The notes: generated by a model not told the origin, from the letters alone. Positions 1 through 10,830 are shown, counted from the stretch's first letter. The stretch is DNA of 35,140 bases from Emmonsiellopsis sp. PD_33 (GCA_032988165.1 JANTQF010000362.1:1-35140); one strand, 5' to 3'. Program-made: numbers and translations.

Positions 1-369
1 CAGGAGCACTCCTAGAGGCATTTATTTATTAAAAAGCACACATATAGGTGTCTATCTAGGTGATATGCTAGTTAGAAGCCACAGCTCCTTAGGCAGTAAG
101 TAGCTAATATATGTAGATTTTAGCTTGCTAAAACAACAGCTAGTAGAACACCTGTGTGCAAGACCAGATCAAAGAAGGATCCAGAGAGTAGGGAACCAGC
201 TGCTATGAATAATAATAAAGAGAACATCATCTATCATCATTGCATTTTGAAATATATGTACCCAAAGAACTTGGAGAGACCCTGCAACCATATCATTAGG
301 TCAAAAAACTCCTGTTCTAATTGTATATAAGACAAGAAATCCTGCCAGGAAGTTCCAGAAGTGCTGTCA

Positions 370-675
370 GAGAGTGTTACAGTTATACATGCCATGCATG
401 TCTCCTACATGAATACCACAAATAATACTGTTAAGGACATACATCAGACAGACCTACTGAATAAGGTAGAGGAGATCAAGCCAGAGTTGGCAGAGTTGAT
501 TGCAGAGGAAAGCAAAGTAAAAAAGAAAAAGAATGTGTAGGTGGTTGTTAGTGGACAAGCAGCAGATTCAGAGCTAATAAAGATAGAAGCCAAAAAAATT
601 ACTATACTTAATGTGATGGCCTTCAAACTCAAGTAAAGCAGGGAAGTTGGAGAGATCATGCTCAAGTAGTCATCT
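370..675 (+). pseudogene. degenerate coding relic, unrecognised
   Basis: One plus-strand frame stays open across about 100 codons except for TAG at 538-540 and TAA at 634-636, both of a kind RIP creates from Gln codons. It reads as a charged, helical polypeptide with a Glu-rich segment (KVEEIKPELAELIAEESK) followed directly by a Lys-rich run. This looks more like real protein than the antisense open stretch at 444-665. No start, no splice sites and no family are assignable. It could be the tail of a gag-like or other mobile-element protein. The reading rests only on frame openness and composition. Confidence 0.3.
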
Positions 676-938
676 ATGACTCTTTTACTGATGAAGGTAA
701 ATGAATTTCTTGAATTATTATTTTAATCTAGCTAATAAATTATAAATCAGGATATGGAGAAACACCTCAGGGGGATTAGGGGTGCAATGAACATCTTAGA
801 GCATAAATTGGCAATAATGAAGTTCAAGCTGCCCCCCCCCATCCAGGATGTATGTATGATAAATCCAATATGAATGACTTATTACTAATTTATATCTTAT
901 TTACATAGTAGAAGTAGAAGTTATCCACTTCCAGGGAA

Positions 939-1229
939 ATGCTATTTCTAAGCTCAAAACAACACTCACACCCCTCTACATTTATAACCCCAATAAAAAG
1001 TTTCTTAGATGTTCATGCAGAGATGGCACACAGTTTCTTACTTCTGGCTACCATGCCAGAGTCCATCCCCCAATCTAGGGAATATCATGGGCAACACTCT
1101 TCAGTTGTCAGACTGCCAAACCCTGGTAGTGTGATTATTAATGAAGAATCAGAGATGGCTATGAAATTAGAGGAGGTAGACAGAGCAGGGGGTATGGAGG
1201 TAGAGGAGGGTGAGCATGGTTTTTTCTAG
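939..1229 (+). pseudogene. possible coding relic or exon, unrecognised
   Basis: A 96-codon open frame starts at ATG 939 and ends at TAG 1227-1229. Its C-terminal third is acidic (EESEMAMKLEEV, then EVEEGEHGFF). It lies in CpG-free DNA and matches no family I know. An open frame of this size can arise by chance, so it is listed only as a candidate relic, possibly of the same lost gene as the stretch at 370-675. Confidence 0.2.
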
Positions 1230-1349
1230 GTTTTTCAGAATGAGTTATAGGTCTGTTTTTTCTTTTTTTTTTTCTAGATATATAGATAGGGATAATACAA
1301 TGAATGGATGTTCTTTTTAATTATTTCCTTATTCTAAAAATGAAAATAT

Positions 1350-1990
1350 AATGAAATATTAAAGTTCTACCTCAGGGGTGATATATACACAGTAAATCCA
1401 ATACTCTATAGTTATATCATAGCTCCAACATGTAGAATGGTGGCAGGACAGTGTGGTAATTAACCTCCATTATAATTTACTCTCCAATATATTTGCTAGA
1501 GCATTGTGCCAGACAAATTGTTAATGAAATATTAACATTATATTTCAGAGAATAATGAGAATACTGTTAAATTGAGGTTTACTATCATATCATTGCTCTG
1601 ACATATAGAATGGTGGCAGGACAGTGTGGTAATTAGCCTCTATTATAATTTGCTCTCTAATATATTTGCTAGAGTATTATGCCAGACAAATTGTTAATGA
1701 AATATTAACATTATATTTCAGAGAATGGTAGGTATACTGTTAAATTGAGGTTTACTAGCATATCATTGCTCTGATGCATAGAATGATAGTAGAATGAGAT
1801 GATAGTAGTCTACAATTTCATAAAATAGTCATATATTGTTAAAATCCTTCATGATTTTAATATATACAGATTAAAAGCTTTAACATAAATGGAATATTAA
1901 TGTTAGATTTCAGAGAACAGTGATTCCACAGTAAAATCCACTTTCCATGGTGATATGATGGCTCTGATTTGTGTAATGGCATTGGAGCTG
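1350..1990. repeat. tandem repeat, about 173-bp unit
   Basis: Two well-matched units begin with AGAATGGTGGCAGGACAGTG at 1434 and 1607. A third, degenerate unit begins at 1780, exactly 173 bp later, and a further partial unit can be followed to about 1990. A partial unit also precedes the first, at about 1350-1433. Each unit carries AATGAAATATTAACATTATA followed by TTTCAGAGAA. Differences between the good units are mostly G/A and C/T transitions, as RIP would leave. The array stops about 30-50 bp before the first CpG of the gene island. Confidence 0.85.
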
Positions 1991-2022
1991 TCAGAGCACT
2001 GTTCTGGTGGACCATGAAAATC

Positions 2023-2405
2023 CGGTATGGGAGCTATCTGGGAGCAAACAACTTTTCTTGAGGACTCAGATAGCAGATTCCATCCAACAACACGCCCGAA
2101 AAATCACAGAGGTTTTGTTTCGGTGCCGCCACAAAATGAGCTGGGCGAATTAAATGTGGCAAAGATATTAAGCTAAGCTAACTAGTCCTCAACATGATGT
2201 TGAGTCACATATGACCAAGCCAGGTGCTGATACGGCACACCCTCGTATATGAGGAGGGGTAGGCGGGTGGTTTAAATATTGTTCCCCTCCCCGCCATCTG
2301 CCTGTCACTAGACGATTCGTGGACTCACCTTGGCTACGCTGCGACCTCGAATCACGTTTCCTTGCCCTAGAAGACAGAACATTGCCTTGAACGAAGTTGG
2401 TGGCA
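2023..2405 (+). promoter_or_regulatory. upstream region of DBR1
   Basis: CpG reappears at 2023 and continues throughout. No gene is visible. The stretch holds a TTTAAATATT box near 2271, a CCCCTCCCCGCC tract at about 2283-2294, and a short inverted repeat (CCTCGTATATGAGG, about 2241-2254). This is presumably the 5' region and leader of the debranching-enzyme gene that starts at 2406. No experimentally defined element is recognisable. Confidence 0.45.
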
Positions 2406-3912
2406 ATGTCAACCACCACAACGCCAAAGCCAACGCTGAGGATTGCAGTGGAAGGTTGTGTGAGTTCACCTTGATGTCTCCCGGATAGAAGTAGGCTGAC
2501 ATCAACCAAGGGCCATGGCTCCCTGGATGAGATCTATAGTTCCGTAGCGACGGCATGCGAGTCGCGTGGCTGGTCTATGACAGACTTGGATTTTCTCATC
2601 ATTTGCGGTGATTTCCAGGGACGTTGATCGAACCGTCTTTAACTATTCGAAGTCGGGCTGATTGTTTCATTTGTAGGCCGTACGAAACACATTGGATCTG
2701 AACTGCATGTCGGTTCCGCGCAAGTATCGAAATCTCGGAGATTTCCATGCCTACTATTCCGGAGCCAAACGCGCCCCTATCCTAACTATTGTCATCGGAG
2801 GAAACCATGAAGCTTCCAACTATCTCTTTGAGTTGTATTATGGCGGTTGGCTGGCACCAAATATATATTATATGGGGGCATCTAATGTCATCCGCTATGG
2901 CCCATTCCGTATTGCTGGCTTGTCTGGAATTTTCAACTCTTCGGATTACCAAAAGCCCCATCATGAACGCCTGCCCTACGATAGGGGCGATATTCGGTCA
3001 GTTTACCACGTCCGTGACTATGATGTGGCAAAGCTTCTCCAGATCCGCTCTCAGATTCATGTTGGTGTAAGCCACGACTGGCCTCGGCGAGTCGAATGGT
3101 TTGGGGACTACAGAAGTCTCTTTCACCAACGGCCTCATTTTCTGGAGAGCGCGAAAATAGATAGCCTGGGCAGTCCACCAGCGGAACAACTCCTCAATTA
3201 CTTAAAGCCGAGTTACTGGTTTTCAGGCCACATGCACGTTAAATACTCGGCCACGGTGAAACATGAACCCAAGCTGGGCGATGATATATTTAAGACTCTG
3301 TCCATCCCAGATGCCATACAATCTCAGCTCCCGGAATCTATGCTCAAGGCCACTTTAAGGAGTAATAGCACTACCGATAGGCCACAATCCGAGCGAATTA
3401 CCAACGACACCACTAAATTTCTTGCTCTGGATAAGCCAGGACGCGGTCGTGAATTTCTCGAACTGCTTGAGATTGACTTGCCCCTTGACAATATAAGCAA
3501 CCCCACAAACCCATATCTCCAAACAACCTCTTCCAATAAGTTTTTGCTATGTCACGACGAGGAATGGCTTGCCATCACCCGCTCGTACGCTGGCGCACTG
3601 GCGATCAGAGGCGGTTCATATACTGGGGGACCATGGCCGATGTCTGAGAAGGCGTGTGCGAAAATAGTTGAAAAGAATATGCGCTGGGTAAGGGAAAACA
3701 TAACAGCGAAGGATATGCTCCTAATCCCTGACAACTTCAAACGGCATGCTCCACCATACGACCCCGCAGAGAATGTCAAATTCGATGAACAACCTGTGGA
3801 ATTTCCGAATTCACAGACCGACCAGTTTTGTCGGATGTTGGATATCCCAAATCCATTTTCAGAGGTCCGAGATGAAGACAATGGGGGCGATGACGGGATT
3901 GTTTTTGGGTAG
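2406..3912 (+). CDS. DBR1: lariat debranching enzyme (RNA 2'-5' phosphodiesterase), possibly inactivated by a splice-site change
   Basis: DBR1 is a nuclear metallophosphoesterase that cuts the 2'-5' bond of excised intron lariats. Exons are 2406-2459, 2511-2618 and 2677-3912, giving 465 residues. Intron 1 (2460-2510) has GTGAGT, GCTGAC and AAG ends. Metal-site motifs are all present: VEGC-GHG (residues 15-21), GDFQ (51-54), GGNHE (95-99), SHDWP (186-190) and GHMHVK (238-243). The C-terminal debranching domain follows, with KFLALDKPGRGREFLELLEI. Length sits between yeast (about 405) and human (about 544); the Gly/Arg-rich tail of many fungal homologues is absent. The oddity is intron 2 (2619-2676). 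Its acceptor TTGTAG is normal, but the donor reads CAG|GGACGT, not CAG|GTACGT. If it is not removed, TGA at 2625-2627 stops the protein after 56 residues. The body of the gene is otherwise clean and CpG-rich. It is convergent with the oxidoreductase gene. Confidence 0.88.
2619..2676 (+). other. intron 2 of DBR1 with GG-AG ends
   Basis: Protein homology fixes both edges: GDFQ ends at 2618 and AVRN begins at 2677. The interval is 58 nt, with a pyrimidine-rich 3' end (TTGTTTCATTTGTAG). Its first two bases are GG, where nearly all nuclear introns have GT. Bases 3-6 (ACGT) fit a normal fungal donor. The simplest reading is a T-to-G change, or a sequencing error, at 2620. Confidence 0.8.
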
Positions 3913-4179
3913 TAAGCATGTTGGATGATATGTTTTGCGGGGTGAATTGGTTTGTCAAACCTAGGAATATATTGAAACATTATATTGAAGGTACAGTGTG
4001 ATTTGGCATAAATAGAATTAATTTCAGGCTGAATCTATCAGGAATTACTCTTTCATTGATTTGAGAATAATCCATGCAGTGCAGATCTATGTCTTTCCGA
4101 CCGAGCCCACCTTTTGCTTGCTATATTAGAAATATAGATAATTGCACCAAATTTCTGAAGAGTCCAGGAGGTGATACAT
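3913..4179. terminator. shared 3' region between convergent genes
   Basis: The 267 bp between the stop codons of DBR1 and the oxidoreductase holds no gene. It must contain both 3' ends. AT-rich stretches (for example 3966-4020 and 4118-4145) could supply polyadenylation signals, but no specific signal can be fixed. Confidence 0.4.
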
Positions 4180-5562
4180 TTAATTCAAATGATTTGCTTT
4201 CTGCTGGTCAAATGTTGAGTAATCTGTGTACCCAATGGTGGAGTCCGCAAACGGCCCATAGAATCGACTGCGATCATATTCGCTCAGCGGTAGCCCCGAT
4301 TTCAGGCGCTCGACCAGATCGGGATTGCTAACAAAGTAACGCCCGAAGACGAATGCGTCGTACTTCCCCGATTCAAGAACGCCCCAGGCATTTGTATCAT
4401 CCCATCCGCCTCCTGAAATGAATGGGGTTGGTCCAAAGATTTCTCGGAATCTGCTAAGGTCGGTCCCCGGAAGGCCCCATGATTTTAAAAACAAATCCTT
4501 GTCTTCATAGCTGAATATTTGTTCGTAGCGCTGTAATCCTAGTTAGAAAACGTCGCAGCAATACAGAGAGATTTGATGTTTTGGGTTGATGACTGCATGG
4601 TGTACCTACAGGCTCAATGAAGCTGACATAACTGAGTGCTGGGTGCGATGCCTTTAGGCGCTGGCAAAGATGTGTCCACGTCTCAATTCGGTGCTCGCCG
4701 CGGGCTTGGTTGAACAGACCAAAGGGTGAGAGACGGATTGCAAGGTTTTCCTCCCCAATCGTGTTCGCAAGTGCCTCCATCAACTCAAGCACGAATTGGC
4801 ACCGCTTCTCTGGTGTACCCCCGTATTTATCAGTTCTCTTGTTAATATTTGAGCTGAGAAATTGTTCAGGAAGATACCCATTTCCTGCATGAATCTCGAC
4901 GCCATCAAAATCGACATCGATTGCAGCCTTCGCGGCGCTGCAGTAGTCTTGAATGGTTTGTTTGATATGACCGTGGGTCAATTCAATGGGTGGGTGGGCC
5001 GAGTAGGGAACTGGTTTGCTCGACCCAATAGGGGGATGGGAATAGCACTCGTCGGCGTCATCCCATACACTGGCCGAGGGGCAGACAGCGGGGGATCCTG
5101 TCATCTGGGGGATGGTAGCGCGCCCAGCGTGCCACAGTTGGCAGTAAATATAGCCCCCCTTTGCATGAACCGCTTCCACGATTTTCTTCCAACCGGCGAC
5201 CTGCTCCGGGATGAACATTCCTGGAACTCCAGGCATCCCATTGCTCTTCATTGCTATCAGCATCAGTATTGCTCGAAAGGGACTTAAAATGACGGAAAAA
5301 ACACACTGACCTCCAATGAAGGGGCTACACCTTCGGAAATCAACAAACCTCCCTCAGTGGTACGCTGTGTGTAGTATTCCACCATTAAGTCGTTTGGCAC
5401 CCATATCCTATTCGGATTCTCTGGGGTGCTCTCCGCTTGGAGCGGGGTGCCGCGGTTTCGGGTTAACGGCGCAAGCACCACACGGTGTTTGAGTTCAATT
5501 TTGCCATTGCCAATCTTCCAGGGTTGGAAGAGCTTCGAATCCGCGCGTCGAGTAATAGTCAT
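4180..5562 (-). CDS. old yellow enzyme family NAD(P)H:flavin oxidoreductase
   Basis: FMN-dependent TIM-barrel ene-reductase that uses NAD(P)H to reduce activated C=C bonds; fungal members act on enones, oxylipin-like compounds or secondary-metabolite intermediates. Modelled exons on the minus strand are 5562-5311, 5245-4610 and 4530-4180, giving 412 residues, a normal fungal length. Intron 1 (5310-5246) is GTCAGT...AAG; intron 2 (4609-4531) is GTAGGT...CTAAC...ACAG and restores the conserved IEPR. Visible motifs are APLTRNR near residue 31 (FMN contact), QLWHAGR (120-126) and HAGNGYLPEQFL (203-214), with His203 and Asn206 at the substrate-binding pair and Tyr208 at the proton-donor position. 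GGWD and FGRYFVSNPDL near the end are FMN phosphate contacts. The usual HGANGY order reads HAGNGY here. No disabling change is seen. It lies tail to tail with DBR1. Confidence 0.9.
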
Positions 5563-6287
5563 CTTGATATATCTTCAGGCGTGATAGTTGGAGAGATGTT
5601 TGGGAGAGGCGGGAGGAAGGGAAGAAGTATTTGCGGATAGAGTGAGCCCTGGAGAGAGGGGCAATAGCCCTCAAAAGAGACGAGTGGAGCCACACGGTTG
5701 CTGGCTCCGACAATGTTGAATGCGATAAGGCTGGGAGAAGGAGATCTTGGCTTGCAATTTAGGGGGTTCTCCTTTTCGACGGCTTGTTGGCACGGGAGCC
5801 CCCCCTTGTCGCCGTTGGAGCTGCCAGGGGGTCTTGCATCCATCTTCAATCGAATCCTTGCCGTTCTTGGAAAGCTGCACAAGCAGCGATGGATAGAGAT
5901 TTTTAGTTTTGTTTCGGGGAATCGGGAGCAATATCCACTGATAACTAGTCGTTTATTAGGCCCGGTAACTAAAGGATTTATAGTAAAAGTTGATGATCTC
6001 TCCACACGATGCAACACTGCCGGCCAGACGAAGAACAACTCCGTGAACGCAGGATTCTGTCCACATCTGCGAGACTGCGAGTCTGGGACCGACTGTCAAG
6101 GATTGGCAGCTAGCTAACTAGTTAGTTAGCTAACTAACTTTTAGCCAGCCGGATGGGCCTTGTTTTCCACCATGGCAACTTGGCAGGGGAGCTTGTTGAT
6201 CCTGCAAAGTGAATCAGGCCATGCCAAAGCTGATGAATCACAGCAATGATGCCTCAGTCCATGCAGGAATTGCATCTGTTGGTTTCG
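5563..6287 (-). promoter_or_regulatory. upstream region of the oxidoreductase gene
   Basis: CpG-containing DNA upstream of the minus-strand ATG at 5562. Overlapping open frames exist on both strands (for example 5559-6038 minus and 5698-6117 plus), but none resembles a known protein and they read through each other, so I treat them as chance. The last CpG of the island is at 6286-6287. CpG is already sparse after about 6160, so the island edge is a gradient over roughly 130 bp. Confidence 0.4.
6108..6139. repeat. GTTA/CTAA short palindromic repeat
   Basis: A 32-bp run of alternating AGCTA, CTAACT and AGTTAG words, with the perfect 12-bp palindrome CTAACTAGTTAG at its centre. It is near the right edge of the CpG-containing island. 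Function unknown. Confidence 0.7.
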
Positions 6288-7724
6288 TTTCCCACAAGTT
6301 CCTGGCAAGGTATTAGTGCTGACCTGCTTGTTTTGCTTGTGCATTCATACCTGCTGCAGATGATCAGACTGGTAAGTGCATCAATAGCTACCTCCCTCCC
6401 TCCTCCCCCCTCTCCCCCCTTAATGCCAAAGGATCCAGTGGGGTTCCTCTTTGATAACTCTTATCACTTTACCTACTAGGGTACTGATAGTCATTATGTC
6501 TCCCCTGCATTTCAGGGGCCATCTTAGAGAGTTATAACTGAATATCTCTTATAGAATAATAATATAAGGAAAATCTCTACTCTATTCCTAATACTTTATT
6601 CTTACTTGAAGTGTTCATTATTATCTCAATGTAGCTGCCTTGATGTTTATAGCATTTAAAAATTATATTAATGTCAAAAAGAGTATTAGATTCTCTATCT
6701 AAAGTAATTCTAAATTTTAAATATCTTAAAGATAATTTTCATACTATTCTCATCACCATATAGATATTATGTATGATGTTTATAACTATATTTATACTTC
6801 TATAGGTATATATTAGACTTTTAATTATCAGAGTATTTAAATGAGAAGACTGTGAGTCTAAGTTACTATTATATATTCTTATTTATATAATACTTTTCTG
6901 TTGTTAGTTAATGCCTTTTAGAGTTATATATTATATTATAAGTACTCATAAATCTATTTATTTTAAAGAATCAATTAGGTCTAATAAAGTCACTTAGGTA
7001 CTGTATCTTAGATATTATGCTATAGAAATATTATATATATATGAAAGACTATACTCTTATATTTTATATTTATAGCTCACTTAAACTTTGCTTAATTTTT
7101 AACTGCTCAATCAGACACCTCTGACTGAATCTTTATATGAATGTTTATTTATTCTAATCTCATATAATTCTCTTTTATTTATATTATATAATCTTATGAT
7201 TTCTTTTTCTTTTTTCTTTCTTCTCTAGTAATTATAATTTTGATTCTAGTATATAGCTCATACAATCTACTTATTAGAGTGCACCCATTATATTTTGTAA
7301 TTATTCACTTGATTTCTCCTTAGAGATTCTTATTATATTTATTCTTAGAATATAATTCACATATATAGCTGATTCTTTCAAATATAATTTATATATATAG
7401 TAAACTTTTCTGAAATACAACTAGTTCAGCTCTATTAGATAATATGTCAGTGAAAGACTCTAAAGTTCTAATAGTTTATATTAATATCTCATGAGATTTT
7501 CCTCTGAACTTTTTAAATCCTCTGAACTTTCTAAATTCTCTGAACTCTCTAAATCTAAATAGTTTTTTAAATTCATTATAAATATAAACTCTTCACATAA
7601 AAATAGCATCTTTTCTTAGAGCTTTAATGTTGAATTCTGAAACTTCATTCAGCAGCTTACAAATAAAATTAATCTTATTATTAAATAAAATTATATATCT
7701 ATATTAACTTTAGCTTCTGTTCTA
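6288..7724. other. CpG-free AT-rich relic DNA, no gene seen
   Basis: The composition shifts sharply to AT-rich with no CpG. Stop codons occur in all frames and I recognise no protein family. A (CTCTGAACTTTYTAAAT)-like triplet repeat occurs at about 7502-7556. Probably an old, heavily mutated repeat, and possibly the 5' part of the element whose gag relic starts near 7725. Confidence 0.5.
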
Positions 7725-8280
7725 ACTTCTACTTATTTAACTACTCCTTTTGAAGACTTCTTAAGACATCTAAAGGAAAGGCTCACTACTCTTAAGAAAT
7801 TCATGGGTGAATAAATCTCTGAATACCCTGCCTGGCACCTCAATGTAGAGGCTAAAATTACTTTGAATAGCTTTATAATTAGATCTCTTATTAATTAGAT
7901 TTAATATATTTATATCTAACTCTCTAGCACTACTATCATCTGATTTTACTCTTAGATGAAGGCTAATACTAAGCTTATTCTTATAATTCTTAATGTTATT
8001 CTCAATTAGCTTAATATTCTTTTCTTTAATCTCTCAGTAGCTCAGAAGGCTCTAATCTAATTATATAGTATTTATCAGAAGATTGATTTACTTGCTATCT
8101 TTCTCTCAAAATTTAATTAGAAGATTCTGGAAGCTGATAGTCAGCTATGAGATAATATTATTAAGAAGATTTTATTTAAAAAAGTTATTAAGTTTGAACT
8201 TTTATAGTAGATACTAGATCATCACCTCTATTAAACCTTTTATATACCTTAAATATTATATAAAGCTCTATGATAGAAAG
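7725..8280 (+). pseudogene. Ty3/Gypsy-type gag relic
   Basis: The plus-strand translation, ignoring many stops, has the layout of fungal Gypsy gag (capsid) proteins. A YPAWHLNVEAKIT segment matches the usual start of the capsid domain (YPxFRLExEAKL in related elements). Then come a YIY..L segment, an AQKALI..LYSIYQK stretch and LLAIFLSKF, corresponding to the conserved A..RL..LRQ...FATFLPKFE part. No protease or reverse transcriptase follows. It is therefore a solo, truncated gag, separate from the fuller element at 20006. Assigned by remembered family pattern only. Confidence 0.5.
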
Positions 8281-8284
8281 AATA

Positions 8285-8481
8285 GAGTGCAGACAAGTCC
8301 AAGTCAAGTTGATTATATATACTTTCAAGTTGAGTTACTCATAAATCTATAATCTTTTAAGTCAAGTTTGAGCTAAATATATATTCAACTCAACTCAATC
8401 CAAGTCATCAATGAGAACTCTCAAGCTAAATATTTATTAAATAACATTCAGAATTAATCTGAATAATTTCAAGTTAACTTG
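8285..8481. repeat. CAAGT/ACTTG-rich short repeat cluster
   Basis: Repeated CAAGTCAAGTTGA, TCAAGTTGAG and TCAAGTCAAGTTTGAG words are followed by their complements (CAACTCAACTCAATCC). The cluster ends with a perfect 12-bp palindrome CAAGTTAACTTG at 8470-8481. It lies just 3' of the gag relic. It could be part of a lost terminal repeat. Confidence 0.6.
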
Positions 8482-9162
8482 AGTCAGTACATGAGGATTA
8501 TTTTCATTATATTCTAACTAGTAATCATCCTATCAAATATTCATATTAAAATTTAAAAATTCTAATACTAATAATCAATCTTCCTTTTTCTTCTGAAAAT
8601 ACCCTTCTATGCTCTATGATGCCTTAGACTTCCTATCCCTTTTCCTTCTCTTTTTTTTTGTAGATGACCTCTCATTCTCATCATTATCCTCCTTTTTCTC
8701 ACACTTCTCATCAGTCTTTTGATCCTTACCATCTCTTTGCTCTCTAACTGCCAGAAAGACCTCAATACTGTCACATAAAATATTAATTATTTCATTAATC
8801 ACTGAATTCAAACCCACTTCATCACTCTTCATACTCTCATTAATTTAAGCATCTAAATCTTCTTTACTAATCATACTACTCATCACATCATCTATAATAT
8901 ACTCTATCTTAAATGTAAGTTATCATTTACACATTACATTCTACATATTATTACTTATAATGTTCTCCATCTTACTACTACATTATTATTTATGAATCAC
9001 AGCCTTATTATGTATAAGTTGTGTAGTATCCTTCATTTCATCTTTTAGTTTTTCTTCACACTTTATAATCTTCATCTTATTCTCTATAACATCCTCTATA
9101 TTCTCATTAGAAGGTTGTCCCTGGACAACTATTATCATCACAGTACTCTCAGGCTTATAAGG

Positions 9163-9179
9163 TTATTATCTATGAATAA
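9163..9179 (+). repeat. 17-bp dispersed palindromic word, copy 1
   Basis: TTATTATCTATGAATAA, identical to 12895-12911 and to the complement of 12932-12948. See the hairpin entry. Confidence 0.75.
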
Positions 9180-10810
9180 CATTTCACCCACACTGTGATT
9201 TCTAAGTCTTCTTAGGGGTATTCTTCAGTATGAGTGGCACTAGTATTCTACTGATTTTCTTGTAGAGCTCTTTCCCCCACATCAACAAATTGGATATCTC
9301 AAGATTTAAAGTAGTTAGATTCTCTCATTCTAACTAATCTTCTCTCTACCCTATGAGAATATTTAAATAATTAATAGCTCTCTCTGCCAATTTATCTACC
9401 TGACCTATCTGGCCACCCAACTACATAGAGATGTCAGAGATTGCTTTTCTCACAAAATTCACATATCAGTATCATTGAAATGTATGATTAATGATTAGTA
9501 CTCATACATAAACATCTCTTTTCTGACTCAGGCAATATATGCATGCTATAGTCTGAAACATCATATTTAAATTATGCAGTAACTTGATTAAAATCATTGT
9601 CTGATATCTACTTAGCTGCAGATTAGCACTAAATCCTCTCATGCAATTAGTTATAATTAATACTTTAGTTCTCTCTAACTCCTTATTATTAAAGTTATTA
9701 ATAATTATATTCTATTCCTTCTGCATCATACTCCCCCTCAATTATGTCATCTCTATATTAAAATTGAAGCACACTATGAATGCTAGCCACACAGCATTCA
9801 ATTTGTGAGTAAATAATGCCATCTTTTCCTTATCAATCTCACACATTTTATATAATACTTTTATTAAATAATGAGTAATAAGAGACATACACATCAACTT
9901 TATATATCTATTAAAATGAGTTAATGAAATGACATAATGATAGGCATCAGCTGAATAATAATAATATAGAAAGAATAACAGCCCAAAATTTAGTTGAAAA
10001 GCTAAGTTTTTGAGAGTAGCTACTCTTATCTTCTTTAATCTTACATGTTTGTGAAACTCTAAGATTTTTAGAAATAGTAATATAACTTGCAAAGCACATA
10101 CTCTTATGTTATCTTGAATAGTAGAGTCAGTACTGTCATTGAGTATATTTAGTGTCAATAGTTGTTTCATATGCTTGAGGTGAAATACATAATACTCAAA
10201 TTACTCCTATAAGCTCATTCAGAGCATCACAGTGTTAATATATTTTAAGGAAATGGCCTCCCCAATCTACTAACCATTAATCATAATCTATTATAATCTT
10301 TAAATTAATGTTATTTTCAAAAGCTTCAGAATAACAACAGCTGCAGTGTCAGGTTCCATGTGACTATTAGTTGAAAGTTATTATATATAAAGTGGATTAA
10401 AGAGTTCTAATTTCTCTTCCTCTGATGATGCTAATTGAAACTTATTGATAATTAGATACTTAAAGAACTTCTTAAGATCTGAATAATATATTTAGAGGTC
10501 AGTCAGATAAAATAAATATATATAGTCATAGAAATTGTGAGTCTTATTTAACAGTGGAATAGCTAACATCACTCAGAGAAAGTCCAGCTTGAGTAGCTTC
10601 ACTGCACATGAAATCCCAGAGGATAGATGATAGAGATAATGCTCCTTATCAATAATCACTCTATACACATAACCTGGGAATTTTAAATGATATATGATAA
10701 TATACTTATTATATATAGTTATCTCTTCAACTAGCAGTAGATCTTTAGTTTCAGGGGCAGCAGGATAGGAGTTCTTATTATTTATAGATGAAGAATTGAG
10801 TATTAATAAC

Positions 10811-10830
10811 TTATTATTCATAAATAATAA
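10811..10830. repeat. related near-palindrome TTATTATTCATAAATAATAA
   Basis: A 20-bp near-perfect palindrome that resembles the TTATTATCTATGAATAA word. It lies in the minus-strand coding relic. Confidence 0.5.

Larger units (their letters stand above)
1..1349. other. CpG-free AT-rich relic DNA left of the gene island
   Basis: I see no CpG here, unlike the DNA from 2023 on. There are two weak open stretches (370-675 and 939-1229, listed separately) and a run of nine C at about 832-840. No transposase, reverse transcriptase or RNA gene is recognisable. The composition matches the mutated repeat DNA right of the island, so this is probably an old mutated repeat. Confidence 0.6.

Noticed and set aside
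444..665. Minus-strand open frame of 73 codons with a hydrophobic N-terminus
   Set aside because: It is the antisense of a more protein-like charged plus-strand reading. Its hydrophobic Phe/Leu runs come from the complement of Lys-rich codons.
2189..2556. Two minus-strand open frames (2189-2509, 2308-2556)
   Set aside because: They overlap DBR1 exons 1 and 2 and its upstream region in antisense; protein homology supports only the plus strand.
2782..3980. Several open frames on both strands inside DBR1
   Set aside because: They are shadows of the 406-codon third exon.
5559..6117. Overlapping open frames upstream of the oxidoreductase on both strands
   Set aside because: No recognisable domain, mutually overlapping, and in a GC-richer stretch where long chance frames are expected. 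A small upstream reading frame cannot be excluded.
6141..6479. Small open frames on both strands at the island edge
   Set aside because: Short, overlapping, Pro/Ser low-complexity content and no family.
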